Source: Candidatus Methylomirabilota bacterium
GTDB taxonomy: Bacteria > Methylomirabilota > Methylomirabilia > Methylomirabilales > 2-02-FULL-66-22
NCBI GenBank assembly: GCA_016208645.1
Contig: JACQXP010000279.1
Location: 1 to 9,258 of the forward strand
DNA length: 9,258 bases
Direction: 5' to 3'
The notes under the pieces were generated by a model that saw only the letters and a program-made list of their open reading frames with translations, was not told the DNA's origin and did no database searches. Of the stretch, positions 1 through 6,146 are shown piece by piece (positions within the stretch are counted from its first letter, which is position 1; every line of letters begins with the position of its first letter). A program made the translations under genes and the position numbers.

Positions 1-109
1 AAATGAGAGCCTCCGGGGGTCCGGAGGCTCCCACGTACAGGTGGTAGACCGACATCCCTATCGCCACGTAGCGTAGCAGGGTCCCCATCCAACCCGTCAG
101 CCCCCGCAC
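1..109 (-). CDS. TRAP transporter fused permease subunit, N-terminal fragment cut by the window edge
   Basis: Reading leftward from a GTG at 107-109 gives about 36 codons that stay open to the window edge. They include RYVAIGMSVYHLYVGASGPP followed by EALI. A hydrophobic helix followed by a short His-Leu-Tyr and Gly-Pro-Pro segment matches the usual N-terminus of 4TM/12TM fused TRAP permeases, the membrane partners of TAXI binding proteins. GTG is preferred over the ATG at 86-88 because a GGGGG-containing Shine-Dalgarno stretch lies about 5 nt upstream of it. An in-frame TAG at 110-112 stops any longer start. The TAXI binding-protein gene lies 147 bp upstream on the same strand, as expected for a TAXI-TRAP operon. 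The call rests on about 36 residues and on this context, so the family is likely but not proven. Sequence to the left of the window would settle it. Confidence 0.6.
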   Translation of the reverse strand, partial: MRGLTGWMGTLLRYVAIGMSVYHLYVGASGPPEALI

Positions 110-128
110 CTAGACCCCCTTGGAATGT

Positions 129-248
129 CCAATGACCAATGAGCCAATGACCAATGACGGAAGCGCTGCACACTGGGAATGCGGTGAAACCGGCATCCTC
201 CCCGCACCCAGCACAATTGGCTCATTGGAAATTGGTCATTGGTCATTA
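129..248. repeat. Inverted heptamer (CCAATGA) repeat between the TRAP binding-protein and permease genes
   Basis: Four CCAATGA units lie at 129-135, 136-142, 144-150 and 151-157, with one extra G between the second and third. The opposite arm at 216-248 carries the reverse-complement TCATTGG at 222-228 and 236-242, plus partial copies. Positions 136-148 pair perfectly with 216-228 (13 bp). Across a 2-nt internal mismatch, 129-133 pair with 231-235 (5 bp). The loop is about 67 nt. The structure fills most of the spacer between the TAXI stop and the permease ribosome binding site. By analogy with intercistronic hairpins in other binding-protein operons, it could stabilise the upstream mRNA end and set the ratio of binding protein to permease. 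That role is inferred. Confidence 0.75.
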
Positions 249-256
249 GGCGGCAG

Positions 257-1210
257 TTACTTCAGCGCCCCAGCTTCCTTGTAATACTTCAGCGGCCCGG
301 GATGATACGGGACGCCGACGTCGAAGGCCATCTCCTTCGCTGTCAGGCCCTTGACATCCTTGACCACCGCGCCCAGGCTATCCGCGTTCTTGGCCAGGGC
401 CTTGGTGATCCCGTACACCAGATCATCCGGCAGGTCCGCCCGGATCATCAGGTGGGTGTAGGTTCCGAATTGCTGGACGTCGTGCGTCACGCCAGGGTAA
501 ATCCCTTTCGGGATCTCCCGCCGCGAATAGCCGCTATTGATCTTCTGGAGTCCCTTGAACTTGTCGTCCGGCACCGAGAGCAGCCGGATTTTCCGGGCGC
601 TGGCCAGGTCCAGGATGGCCGCCGCCGGAACCGTGGTGATCAGGGTAAAGATCTGGGCGTGGCCGTCCTTCATGAGCGCCACGGCATCGTTGTAGGACAC
701 ATGACTCACCTTGGCCATGTCCTTGTAGGAGAGCCCGTAGACCTGGAGCAGCTCGCGGGTCATCTGCTCGCCGGTGTTTCCCCGGGGCTGCACGGCGATG
801 GATTTCCCCTTGAAATCCGCCACGCTCTTGATCCCCGAATCCTCCAGCACCACGGCGTGGAAGTATTGCATATACAACGTGCCGAGCTGCCGGACGTTCT
901 TTGCCGGGGACTTGAATGGCTCCCGTCCCGCCAGGGCATCCACCGTCGAGACCGAGTTCCCGAACCCGATCTCGGCCCGGCCGGTCTCTACCCCCTGGAT
1001 GTTGATGATCCCGGCGCCGGGCAGCACCGAGGCCGTGGTCCCCGGGACCTCCTTCTTCAGGATCTCGGCGATGGCCCCGCCCAGCGGATACCACGACCCG
1101 CCCTGGGGCCCCGTCATGATCCGGAGTTCCAGGGCCGATGCTTCACCCGTCACAACCAACGCGAGAAACAGACCGGCTGCCAGAAACGCTCCTCTCCACC
1201 TTCGCTTCAT
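257..1210 (-). CDS. TAXI family TRAP transporter solute-binding protein
   Basis: A 317-residue periplasmic binding protein that captures a small organic substrate (TAXI proteins typically bind carboxylates) and delivers it to a TRAP permease driven by an ion gradient. Residues 1 to about 26 form a signal peptide: basic MKRRWR, a hydrophobic core, and a signal peptidase I type ASA end. The mature chain opens with LRIMTGPQGGSWYPLGGAIA, the hallmark TAXI start, and later has the SVADFKGKSIAVQPRGNTGE segment (about 129-148) that follows the usual inter-lobe layout. Length is normal for the family. The ATG at 1208-1210 has a purine-rich GGAGGAGAGG Shine-Dalgarno region just upstream. The gene is first in a minus-strand operon with the permease fragment at 1-109, and divergent from the MmgE/PrpD gene. 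The substrate cannot be read from the sequence. Family assignment is firm. Confidence 0.93.
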   Translation of the reverse strand: MKRRWRGAFLAAGLFLALVVTGEASALELRIMTGPQGGSWYPLGGAIAEILKKEVPGTTASVLPGAGIINIQGVETGRAEIGFGNSVSTVDALAGREPFKSPAKNVRQLGTLYMQYFHAVVLEDSGIKSVADFKGKSIAVQPRGNTGEQMTRELLQVYGLSYKDMAKVSHVSYNDAVALMKDGHAQIFTLITTVPAAAILDLASARKIRLLSVPDDKFKGLQKINSGYSRREIPKGIYPGVTHDVQQFGTYTHLMIRADLPDDLVYGITKALAKNADSLGAVVKDVKGLTAKEMAFDVGVPYHPGPLKYYKEAGALK

Positions 1211-1233
1211 GACCTCTCCTCCCCTCGCAAGGT

Positions 1234-1261
1234 TCTCTCGCGGATCTCGGCTCGCGGCTCG
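1234..1261. repeat. Short heptamer-repeat tract (CGGCTCG type) in the TAXI 5' untranslated region
   Basis: Four consecutive 7-bp units can be read: TCTCTCG (1234-1240), CGGATCT (1241-1247), CGGCTCG (1248-1254) and CGGCTCG (1255-1261). The last two are identical and the first two degenerate. The tract lies about 24-51 nt upstream of the TAXI start codon, inside its predicted leader. The period matches the heptamers at 129-248 and 5753-5829, but the unit sequence differs. Confidence 0.5.
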
Positions 1262-1341
1262 CCCTTCCCCGCTTTCTGACTTGCCCCGGGAGACGGCATC
1301 GCCCGCCGAGTGCGAGCAAGAACAACTCCCATGAGGGCCAG

Positions 1342-1370
1342 AACTTACTTGACCTCAGAGGGCCTGTCAA
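1342..1370 (-). promoter_or_regulatory. Candidate sigma-70 promoter for the TAXI operon
   Basis: On the minus strand a perfect TTGACA (1370 down to 1365) is followed after 17 bp by TAAGTT (1347 down to 1342), a weak -10 that keeps the key T, A and final T positions. Transcription would start near 1335, giving a leader of about 125 nt. The -35 lies within a 14-bp inverted repeat, GCCTGT-CA-ACAGGC (1362-1375), which may be an operator. The call is from pattern only. Confidence 0.4.
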
Positions 1371-1472
1371 CAGGCTTCCGTCCCTTGTGACAACGATGCG
1401 TACGGGTCAGTGGAGGATCGGGGGAGAACATCTCGTGTGTAATACTGAGGCCAGACCCAACCACGAAATGGC

Positions 1473-1501
1473 TTGACGGGTGCCTTGGGCTACACTAGAA
1501 A
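1473..1501 (+). promoter_or_regulatory. Candidate sigma-70 promoter for the MmgE/PrpD gene
   Basis: TTGACG (1473-1478) is followed by a 17-bp spacer and TAGAAA (1496-1501), matching 5/6 and 4/6 consensus positions. Predicted start is near 1508, leaving a leader of about 30 nt before the ATG at 1538. The nearby TACACT (1491-1496) looks like a better -10 but sits only 12 bp from the -35, so it was not chosen. Confidence 0.4.
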
Positions 1502-1537
1502 TGACCCACACGTCTCCTCTCACTCGAGGCGCCCTCC

Positions 1538-3010
1538 ATGACCAGAGCCATGCCCGTTTCCACCCAGCTCGCCGAGCGCCTGGCCGCCTTCCGCCTGCGG
1601 GACGTGCCGCCGGAGGTCGTCGCCCACGCCAGGCTGATCCTCCTGGATACCCTCGGGGCCATGCTGGCGGCCTCCGCGCCCAAGTACTCCGCCACGCGGA
1701 TCCTCATGGACTTCGCCCGCCGCCTGGGGGGCCGGCCCGAATCCAGCCTGGTGGGCCAGAAGCTCAAGACGTCCTGCATCACCGCCGCACTGGTGAACGG
1801 CACGCTGGGCTATTACTGCGACATCGAACCGCACCACGTGGGCGGGATCCTCCACGCGCCGGCCGTCCAGGTGCCCACCAGCCTGGCGGTGGCGGAGAAG
1901 GAGGGGGTGACCGGGACGCGCTTCCTCGAGGCCATGCTGCTGGGGATCGAGGTGACCTGCCGGGTGAGTTTCGCCCTGAACCCCGTGGCCCTGTACAACC
2001 GCGGCTTTCATCCCAGCGCCATCTGCGGGGCCTTCGGCGCCGCGGCGGCGGCGGGCCACCTGTTCCGCCTCTCGGCGTCCAAGTTCGCCATCGCCCTGGG
2101 CTTGGCCATGCAACAGGCCTCGGGGCTCCTGGCGTGGGCCAGCGACCACACCGAGCACTCGCGCCCTTTCAATCCGGGTCTGGCCGCGCGCAACGGGACC
2201 ACGGCCGCCTACCTGGCCCACCTGGGATTCGGGGGACCGCCCACGCCCTTCGAGGGCAAGTACGACGCCTTCACCGCCTTCTCGGGCGAGAAGCACCCCG
2301 AAGCCCTGCTGGCGGATTGGGGGAAGCGCTACCACCTCCCCGAGTTCGCGTACAAGCGCTATTCCAGTTGCTCCTTCACCCACCCGGGGCTGGACGCCCT
2401 GCTGGGCCTGGCCCGCGACCATCACCTGAAACCCGCCCAGGTGCGGGAGATCGTCCTCCGCTTTCCCCTTTCCGGCACCCCCATGATCGACAACAACGAG
2501 CTGAAGTCACACTGCGCCCAGTACGTCCTGCCGGTCGGCTTGGTCTTCGGCCAGGTGATGATCGACGACATCCTGCAGGACCGGACCCGGCATCCCGAGG
2601 TCGCCCGCCTGAGCGCGAATACCCACATGGTCGGCGACCCGGAGCTGGACACAACCTACCCCGAGGTCTACGCGTCTATCGTCGTGGTCACGACAACGGA
2701 CGGCCGCCGCCTCACCCGCCGCGTGGATCACGCCAAGGGGACCAGGGAGAATCCCCTCACGCCCGAGGAGATCCATCAGAAGTATCGCACGCTGGCCTCG
2801 ACCGTGACGTCCGCCGCGCATGCCGAGCGGATCGCCGACGTTGTGCGCCGGATCGAACGGCTCACGAATCTCGATGGCCTGGCCATCATGCTGCGGAACC
2901 TGCCGGCGGCGGCGCCTGGACGGACGATCAGAAAGCCGGCCCACGTCCGGCGGGCGAAAGCGGCCCGACCGAATGGGACGGCCTCTGGCACGAGGCGGAG
3001 GGCATCCTGA
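1538..3010 (+). CDS. MmgE/PrpD family protein
   Basis: A 490-residue cytoplasmic protein of the MmgE/PrpD fold, which includes 2-methylcitrate dehydratase and cis-aconitate decarboxylase. Family signatures in order are STQLAERLAAFRLRDVPPEV (8-27), LLDTLGAMLA (35-44), VNGTLGYYCDIEPHH (86-100), RGFHPSAICGAFGAAAA (155-171), RPFNPGLAARNG (209-220) and the YKRYSSCSFTHPGLDA stretch that opens the second domain. The usual Asp-rich DDT motif before the conserved His is replaced by CDIEPHH, so the reaction may differ from the classic members. The last 35 or so residues are basic and Ala/Arg-rich, beyond the normal family end near residue 456. Start ATG 1538 has a weak GAGG 8 nt upstream; ATG 1550 is a possible alternative. 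The gene is divergent from the TAXI operon, which suggests that the two act on a shared carboxylate, but this is only inferred from position. Confidence 0.88.
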   Translation: MTRAMPVSTQLAERLAAFRLRDVPPEVVAHARLILLDTLGAMLAASAPKYSATRILMDFARRLGGRPESSLVGQKLKTSCITAALVNGTLGYYCDIEPHHVGGILHAPAVQVPTSLAVAEKEGVTGTRFLEAMLLGIEVTCRVSFALNPVALYNRGFHPSAICGAFGAAAAAGHLFRLSASKFAIALGLAMQQASGLLAWASDHTEHSRPFNPGLAARNGTTAAYLAHLGFGGPPTPFEGKYDAFTAFSGEKHPEALLADWGKRYHLPEFAYKRYSSCSFTHPGLDALLGLARDHHLKPAQVREIVLRFPLSGTPMIDNNELKSHCAQYVLPVGLVFGQVMIDDILQDRTRHPEVARLSANTHMVGDPELDTTYPEVYASIVVVTTTDGRRLTRRVDHAKGTRENPLTPEEIHQKYRTLASTVTSAAHAERIADVVRRIERLTNLDGLAIMLRNLPAAAPGRTIRKPAHVRRAKAARPNGTASGTRRRAS

Positions 3011-3118
3011 CACGCTGGGGTGTGTCGAGGAAGAACCGGCGGGGACGTTCCATTGAAGTATTGATAAAGCGAGCCAGCCAAGTACGCAAGCCTGGCCCCA
3101 ATTTCGCCGCGGCGGGAC
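3011..3118. other. Spacer between convergent MmgE/PrpD and acyl-CoA dehydrogenase genes
   Basis: The 108-bp gap lies between two convergent stop codons. No hairpin followed by a T-run was seen on either strand; only a short GC palindrome, CGCCGCGGCG (near 3104-3113), stands out. Termination here is therefore not explained by a visible intrinsic terminator. Confidence 0.4.
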
Positions 3119-4267
3119 TCACGACCCCTTCAAAAGCTCGCGGGCGATGATCAGGCGCTGGATCTCGGAGGTGCCCTCGTAGATGCGGATCAAGCGGACG
3201 TCGCGGTAATAGCGCTCCACGGGGCAGTCCCGCATGTACCCCATGCCGCCGTGAATCTGGACCGCCCGGTCGGCCGCCCTCCCCACCATCTCGGAACAGT
3301 GGAGCTTCACCATGGCCACCTCTTTGGTGAGGCGTTCTCCCCGGTCCACCCGCCGGGCCGTCTCGTGCAGCATCCCTCGACAGGCGTAGATCTCCGTGGC
3401 GATGTCCGCCAGCATGAACTGGACCGCCTGCCGCTCCGCGATCGGCTTGCCGAACTGCACGCGTCGCTTGGCGTAGGCGAGGGACAGCTCCAGCAGGCGC
3501 TGGGCCGCCCCCACGCACACGGCGCCCATGGTGAGGCGGCCGCGGTCCAGCACCTTCATGGCGACCTTGAACCCGTCGCCGACCTTCCCCAGGACGTTGG
3601 CGACCGGGACGGCCGCGTCCTCGAAGATGAGGTCGCAGACATGGGACCCGCGGAAGCCCATGGTCTTATGCGGCTTCGTGATGGTCAATCCCGGCGTATC
3701 CCGGGGGACGAGGAAGGCCGTGATCCCCCCCCGGGCCCGCTTTTCCCGGTCGGTGAGCGCCATCACCGTGAACACCTGCGCCACGTCGGCATTCGTGATC
3801 CACTGCTTGCGGCCGTTCAGGAGGAAGGCGTCCCCCTGCGGCATTGCCGTGGTCTCGATTGCGGCGGCGTCCGACCCGGCGTTGGGCTCGGTCAGCGCGA
3901 AGGCGCCGGTCCACTCCCCGCTCGCCAGCTTCGGCAGGTATGTTCGCTTCTGTTCCTCGGTGCCGTCGAAGAGGATCCCCAGAGACCCGATCCCGTTGTT
4001 GGTTCCCACCCGGCTCCGGAAGCAGAGACTCGCTTTAGCGAGTTCCTCGAACACCACGCACTGGGCCAGGAGCGAGACGCCCAGGCCGCCGTACTCCTGC
4101 GGGATGGCCAGGCCGAACAGCCCGAGCTTTCGGAGTTCCTCGACGATGTGCGGCGGGATCTGGTCCGCCTCCTCGATCTCCGCCTCCACCGGATGCAATA
4201 CTTCGCGGACAAAGCGCCGGATGGTGTCTTGGAGGAGCCGGATCTCCTCCGGGATCTCGAAATCCAT
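3119..4267 (-). CDS. Acyl-CoA dehydrogenase family protein
   Basis: A 382-residue FAD flavoenzyme that introduces a trans-2,3 double bond into an acyl-CoA and passes electrons to electron-transfer flavoprotein. Three domains follow the family order: N-terminal helical (about 1-120), central beta-barrel with FALTEPNAGSDA (123-134) and QWITNA (155-160) for flavin and substrate binding, and C-terminal helical. The C-terminal domain carries AVQIHGGMGYMRDCPVERYY and IYEGTSEIQR, whose Glu364 is at the usual catalytic base position of short- and medium-chain members. Start ATG at 4265-4267 is chosen over an in-frame ATG at 4382-4384. MDFEIPEEIRLLQDTIRRFV is the standard family N-terminus, a GGGGGG Shine-Dalgarno lies about 7 nt upstream, and the 39 extra residues would be translated through repeats. 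It follows MtaB by 144 bp on the same strand. Chain length specificity cannot be told. Confidence 0.92.
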   Translation of the reverse strand: MDFEIPEEIRLLQDTIRRFVREVLHPVEAEIEEADQIPPHIVEELRKLGLFGLAIPQEYGGLGVSLLAQCVVFEELAKASLCFRSRVGTNNGIGSLGILFDGTEEQKRTYLPKLASGEWTGAFALTEPNAGSDAAAIETTAMPQGDAFLLNGRKQWITNADVAQVFTVMALTDREKRARGGITAFLVPRDTPGLTITKPHKTMGFRGSHVCDLIFEDAAVPVANVLGKVGDGFKVAMKVLDRGRLTMGAVCVGAAQRLLELSLAYAKRRVQFGKPIAERQAVQFMLADIATEIYACRGMLHETARRVDRGERLTKEVAMVKLHCSEMVGRAADRAVQIHGGMGYMRDCPVERYYRDVRLIRIYEGTSEIQRLIIARELLKGS

Positions 4268-4300
4268 CCTGGCCCCCCTACCAACGAAACCCTGGCTAAG

Positions 4301-4357
4301 AATGCAACCGCAGACACCCAGCGCTAGCGCTGGGTACCCGGCAAATGAACGCAGATT
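4301..4357. repeat. Decamer-repeat copy interrupted by a perfect 20-bp palindrome
   Basis: The left edge AATGCAACCGCAGA (4301-4314) is identical to 6147-6160, and the right edge AATGAACGCAGAT (4344-4356) resembles the decamers at 6161-6180. Between them lies a segment absent from the other copy. It contains the perfect palindrome ACCCAGCGCTAGCGCTGGGT (4316-4335), which as RNA or single-stranded DNA would fold back completely. The element sits about 34 nt upstream of the acyl-CoA dehydrogenase start, on its 5' side. It may be a small mobile or repair-derived insertion into a dispersed repeat; that is inference from the two-copy comparison. Confidence 0.7.
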
Positions 4358-4411
4358 CGGACCTGTCAAAGTGCAGCGACGCACAGGTGGGCCGCGTTGC
4401 GTGCATCGGCG

Positions 4412-5731
4412 TTAGCCTGCTGTTCCAAGTCCCTGGACCGACCCGAGGAGTTCGCTCCCCGCCACCTGCTCCACTCGTACTCTGGCCATTCCGCCGCGCA
4501 GCGCCGGATCCCCGGCGCACCACACCCGGAGGTAATTGTCACTCAGACTCTCCAAGAGCCCGTTCGGGCCATCTCGATGCAAGACCACCACCTCCAGCGT
4601 CTCGCCAAGGAACTGGCGGCGGAAGGTGTGCGCCTTCCGGGCGATCAGGGAACGAAGGATCCGGCTCCGCTCCGCCCTCACCGGCTTGGGAATCTGGTCC
4701 AGGTAGCCGGCCGCATCGGTGCCCGGTCGGCGCGAATAGCTGAAGACGTGCATCGCGGCGATGGGGAGTGTGCCAAGCAGATCCACCGTGCTCTGAAAGG
4801 CGCGATCATCCTCACCCGGGAAGCCCACGATGACATCTCCGCTCACCGCGATCCCCGGCACCTCGGTCACCAGGCGCTCCACCAGCTCCCGGAACTGGGC
4901 CGCCGTGTGCCCGCGGCGCATCCGGCGCAAAATCCACTCATCGCCGCTTTGCAGCGGCAGGTGGAGGTGCCGGCAGAATCTGGGAGAGCCTGCCAGAAGC
5001 CGGATGAGGTCCGGCTTCACCTCGTGGGGATCCAGAGAGCTCAGCCGGATCCGCGGCGCCGCATCCAGGTCCGCGATCCGCCGGCACAACTCGGAGAGCG
5101 ACGTCGGTGGCGTCAGATCCCGCCCGTAGGTGCCGAGGTGGATGCCCGTCAGGACCACCTCGGGGAAACCCGCCGCGTGCAGGCGCCGGATCTCGTCCAG
5201 GATCCGCTCGGGCCGTTGGCTGCGATTCGCGCCGCGCACCTCCGGGACGATGCAGAAGCTGCAGCGGTAGTTGCAGCCGTCCTGGACCTTGAGGAATGCC
5301 CGCGTCCGGTCAGGGTCGATCCCCGGGCCGTAGTCCTCTATCCTCTTCCGGCCGCCGGTGACCGCCCCGACCAGCACCCGGGTCCCGCCGTGCTTCCTGG
5401 CCCCCTGAATGTGAGCCAGCAGCTCAGGTTTCTCCGCGTTGCCCAGAACCAGGTCCACGCCCGGGATCTGCGCCACCACCTCCGGTGCGGCCTGGGCGTA
5501 GCACCCCGTGACCGCCACCAGTGCCGAGGGATTCCGCCGCAACGCCCGCCGCACCAGTTGCCGGGAGTCCGCATCCGCCTCCGCCGTGATGGTGCACGTG
5601 TTGATCACGTACGTCTCCGCCACGGCGTCGAAGGGGACGATCTTGTACCCCTCGGCCTGCGCCTTCCCGCGCAGCGCATCGGTCTCGAACTGGTTCAGGC
5701 GGCAGCCCACCGTGGCAAACGCGATCCGCAT
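4412..5731 (-). CDS. mtaB: tRNA (N6-threonylcarbamoyladenosine(37)-C2)-methylthiotransferase MtaB
   Basis: A 439-residue radical SAM enzyme predicted to convert t6A to ms2t6A at position 37 of tRNAs reading A-starting codons, using two [4Fe-4S] clusters. The N-terminal UPF0004 domain starts MRIAFATVGCRLNQFETDAL and carries the cluster cysteines Cys10, Cys46 (INTCT) and Cys77 (TGCYAQ). The radical SAM core has CNYRCSFC (Cys153, Cys157, Cys160), then the LTGIHLGTYGRD segment, the LHLPLQSGD segment and GDVIVGFPGE. A TRAM RNA-binding domain closes the protein (about 365-430). CRLNQ and GIHLGTYG point to MtaB over MiaB or RimO. Start ATG at 5729-5731 fits the family exactly; the Shine-Dalgarno (GGAAAG) is weak and distant. 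It is preceded by the truncated YprB-like gene with a 92-bp gap filled by heptamer repeats, and followed by acyl-CoA dehydrogenase. Confidence 0.94.
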   Translation of the reverse strand: MRIAFATVGCRLNQFETDALRGKAQAEGYKIVPFDAVAETYVINTCTITAEADADSRQLVRRALRRNPSALVAVTGCYAQAAPEVVAQIPGVDLVLGNAEKPELLAHIQGARKHGGTRVLVGAVTGGRKRIEDYGPGIDPDRTRAFLKVQDGCNYRCSFCIVPEVRGANRSQRPERILDEIRRLHAAGFPEVVLTGIHLGTYGRDLTPPTSLSELCRRIADLDAAPRIRLSSLDPHEVKPDLIRLLAGSPRFCRHLHLPLQSGDEWILRRMRRGHTAAQFRELVERLVTEVPGIAVSGDVIVGFPGEDDRAFQSTVDLLGTLPIAAMHVFSYSRRPGTDAAGYLDQIPKPVRAERSRILRSLIARKAHTFRRQFLGETLEVVVLHRDGPNGLLESLSDNYLRVWCAGDPALRGGMARVRVEQVAGSELLGSVQGLGTAG

Positions 5732-5752
5732 CGCTGAATTCTTTCCACGATC

Positions 5753-5829
5753 TCCGACAGCGACATCCGATAGCGACAGCGATCGGAATCCCGCGTCCCC
5801 CGTCCGAGGTCGCCCGTCCGAGGTCATCG
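5753..5829. repeat. Heptamer-repeat tract between the YprB-like remnant and mtaB
   Basis: The clearest part is a tandem 14-bp duplication, CCCGTCCGAGGTCG (5799-5812) and CCCGTCCGAGGTCA (5813-5826). It reads as alternating 7-bp units GTCCGAG and GTCGCCC/GTCATCG. Further left, more degenerate 7-bp units such as TCCGACA, GCGACAT, CCGATAG and CGACAGC continue the period back to about 5753. The tract contains the stop codon of the upstream YprB-like gene and ends about 22 bp before the mtaB start. Confidence 0.65.
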
Positions 5830-6132
5830 GACGTTGGACTCTTCCATCCGCTTGAGGCCGCCCTTCAATCCGACCCGCCGGCACTCGCGGAGCAGGTCCA
5901 GGGACCGGAACCGGGATCGCAGCTCGAGCCGGGTTTGCCGCTCCAGGATCGGCAGGTCGAACCGATCCCCGTTGTAGGTGCAGAGCGTCTCCACCCCGTC
6001 CAGCGCCTCCCACACGGCCACATCGGTGATCTCCCCGCCAACCAGTTGACGGAACCCGCGGTCCTGGCGATAGATCCCGACGACCGTCACCTCGCCGCTG
6101 GCACAGGTCTCGATGTCCAGGTAGGCCTTCAT
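5824..6132 (-). CDS. YprB-like ribonuclease H-fold (DEDD exonuclease-type) protein, C-terminally truncated
   Basis: A 102-residue protein resembling the YprB/RNase_H_2 family of predicted 3'-5' exonucleases. Motif I is YLDIET with Asp6 and Glu8; motif II is CTYNGDRFDLPIL with Asn54, Phe58 and Asp59; a further SLDLL (Asp79) and GLKGGLKRMEE (88-98) follow. Family members usually run about 60 residues longer and end with a third motif of the YN-x-x-D type supplying the last metal-binding Asp. Here the frame stops just after GGLKRMEE, inside the heptamer tract, so that motif is gone and activity is doubtful. Start ATG at 6130-6132 gives the canonical MKAYLDIET; an ATG at 6192 would only add translated repeat. 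The Shine-Dalgarno is weak. It is probably cotranscribed with mtaB. Read it as a decaying gene, though a short functional variant is not excluded. Confidence 0.7.
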   Translation of the reverse strand: MKAYLDIETCASGEVTVVGIYRQDRGFRQLVGGEITDVAVWEALDGVETLCTYNGDRFDLPILERQTRLELRSRFRSLDLLRECRRVGLKGGLKRMEESNVR

Positions 6133-6146
6133 CGTCTCGGAAAACC

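Larger units (their letters stand above)
1211..1537. other. Divergent intergenic region between the TAXI and MmgE/PrpD genes
   Basis: This 327-bp spacer holds no supportable gene; the short open frames across it have no family resemblance. From left to right it contains the TAXI ribosome binding site, a short heptamer-repeat tract (1234-1261), a minus-strand promoter candidate with an overlapping 14-bp inverted repeat (1342-1375), and a plus-strand promoter candidate (1473-1501). About 95 bp between the two promoters (1376-1472) show nothing I can assign. Confidence 0.6.

Noticed and set aside
7..30. Perfect 10-bp stem with a 4-nt loop that looks like an intrinsic terminator for the TAXI gene
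   Set aside because: No real T-run follows on either strand, and the stem lies within the codons of the permease N-terminus (Gly-Ala-Ser-Gly-Pro-Pro-Glu), so it is most likely a by-product of coding sequence.
1349..1377. Plus-strand TTGACC at 1349-1354 as a promoter for the MmgE/PrpD gene
   Set aside because: The hexamer at the right spacing (AGGCTT) does not resemble a -10; the pair at 1473-1501 is closer to the gene and better matched.
1480..3150. Long 556-codon plus-strand open frame overlapping the MmgE/PrpD gene
   Set aside because: It is an out-of-frame shadow typical of GC-rich DNA: Arg/Pro/Gly-rich, no family motif, while the MmgE/PrpD frame carries all the signatures.
4341..4369. 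Minus-strand TTGACA (4369 down to 4364) as a promoter for the acyl-CoA dehydrogenase
   Set aside because: No acceptable -10 at 16-18 bp; the sequences there are CATTTG, ATTTGC and TTTGCC.
4268..4384. 39-residue N-terminal extension of the acyl-CoA dehydrogenase from an upstream ATG
   Set aside because: It would translate the palindrome and decamer repeat, lacks family similarity, and the inner ATG has a good Shine-Dalgarno and the canonical N-terminus.
4397..5737. 446-codon plus-strand open frame opposite mtaB
   Set aside because: Antisense shadow of a well-conserved radical SAM gene, with no recognisable domain and no ribosome binding site.
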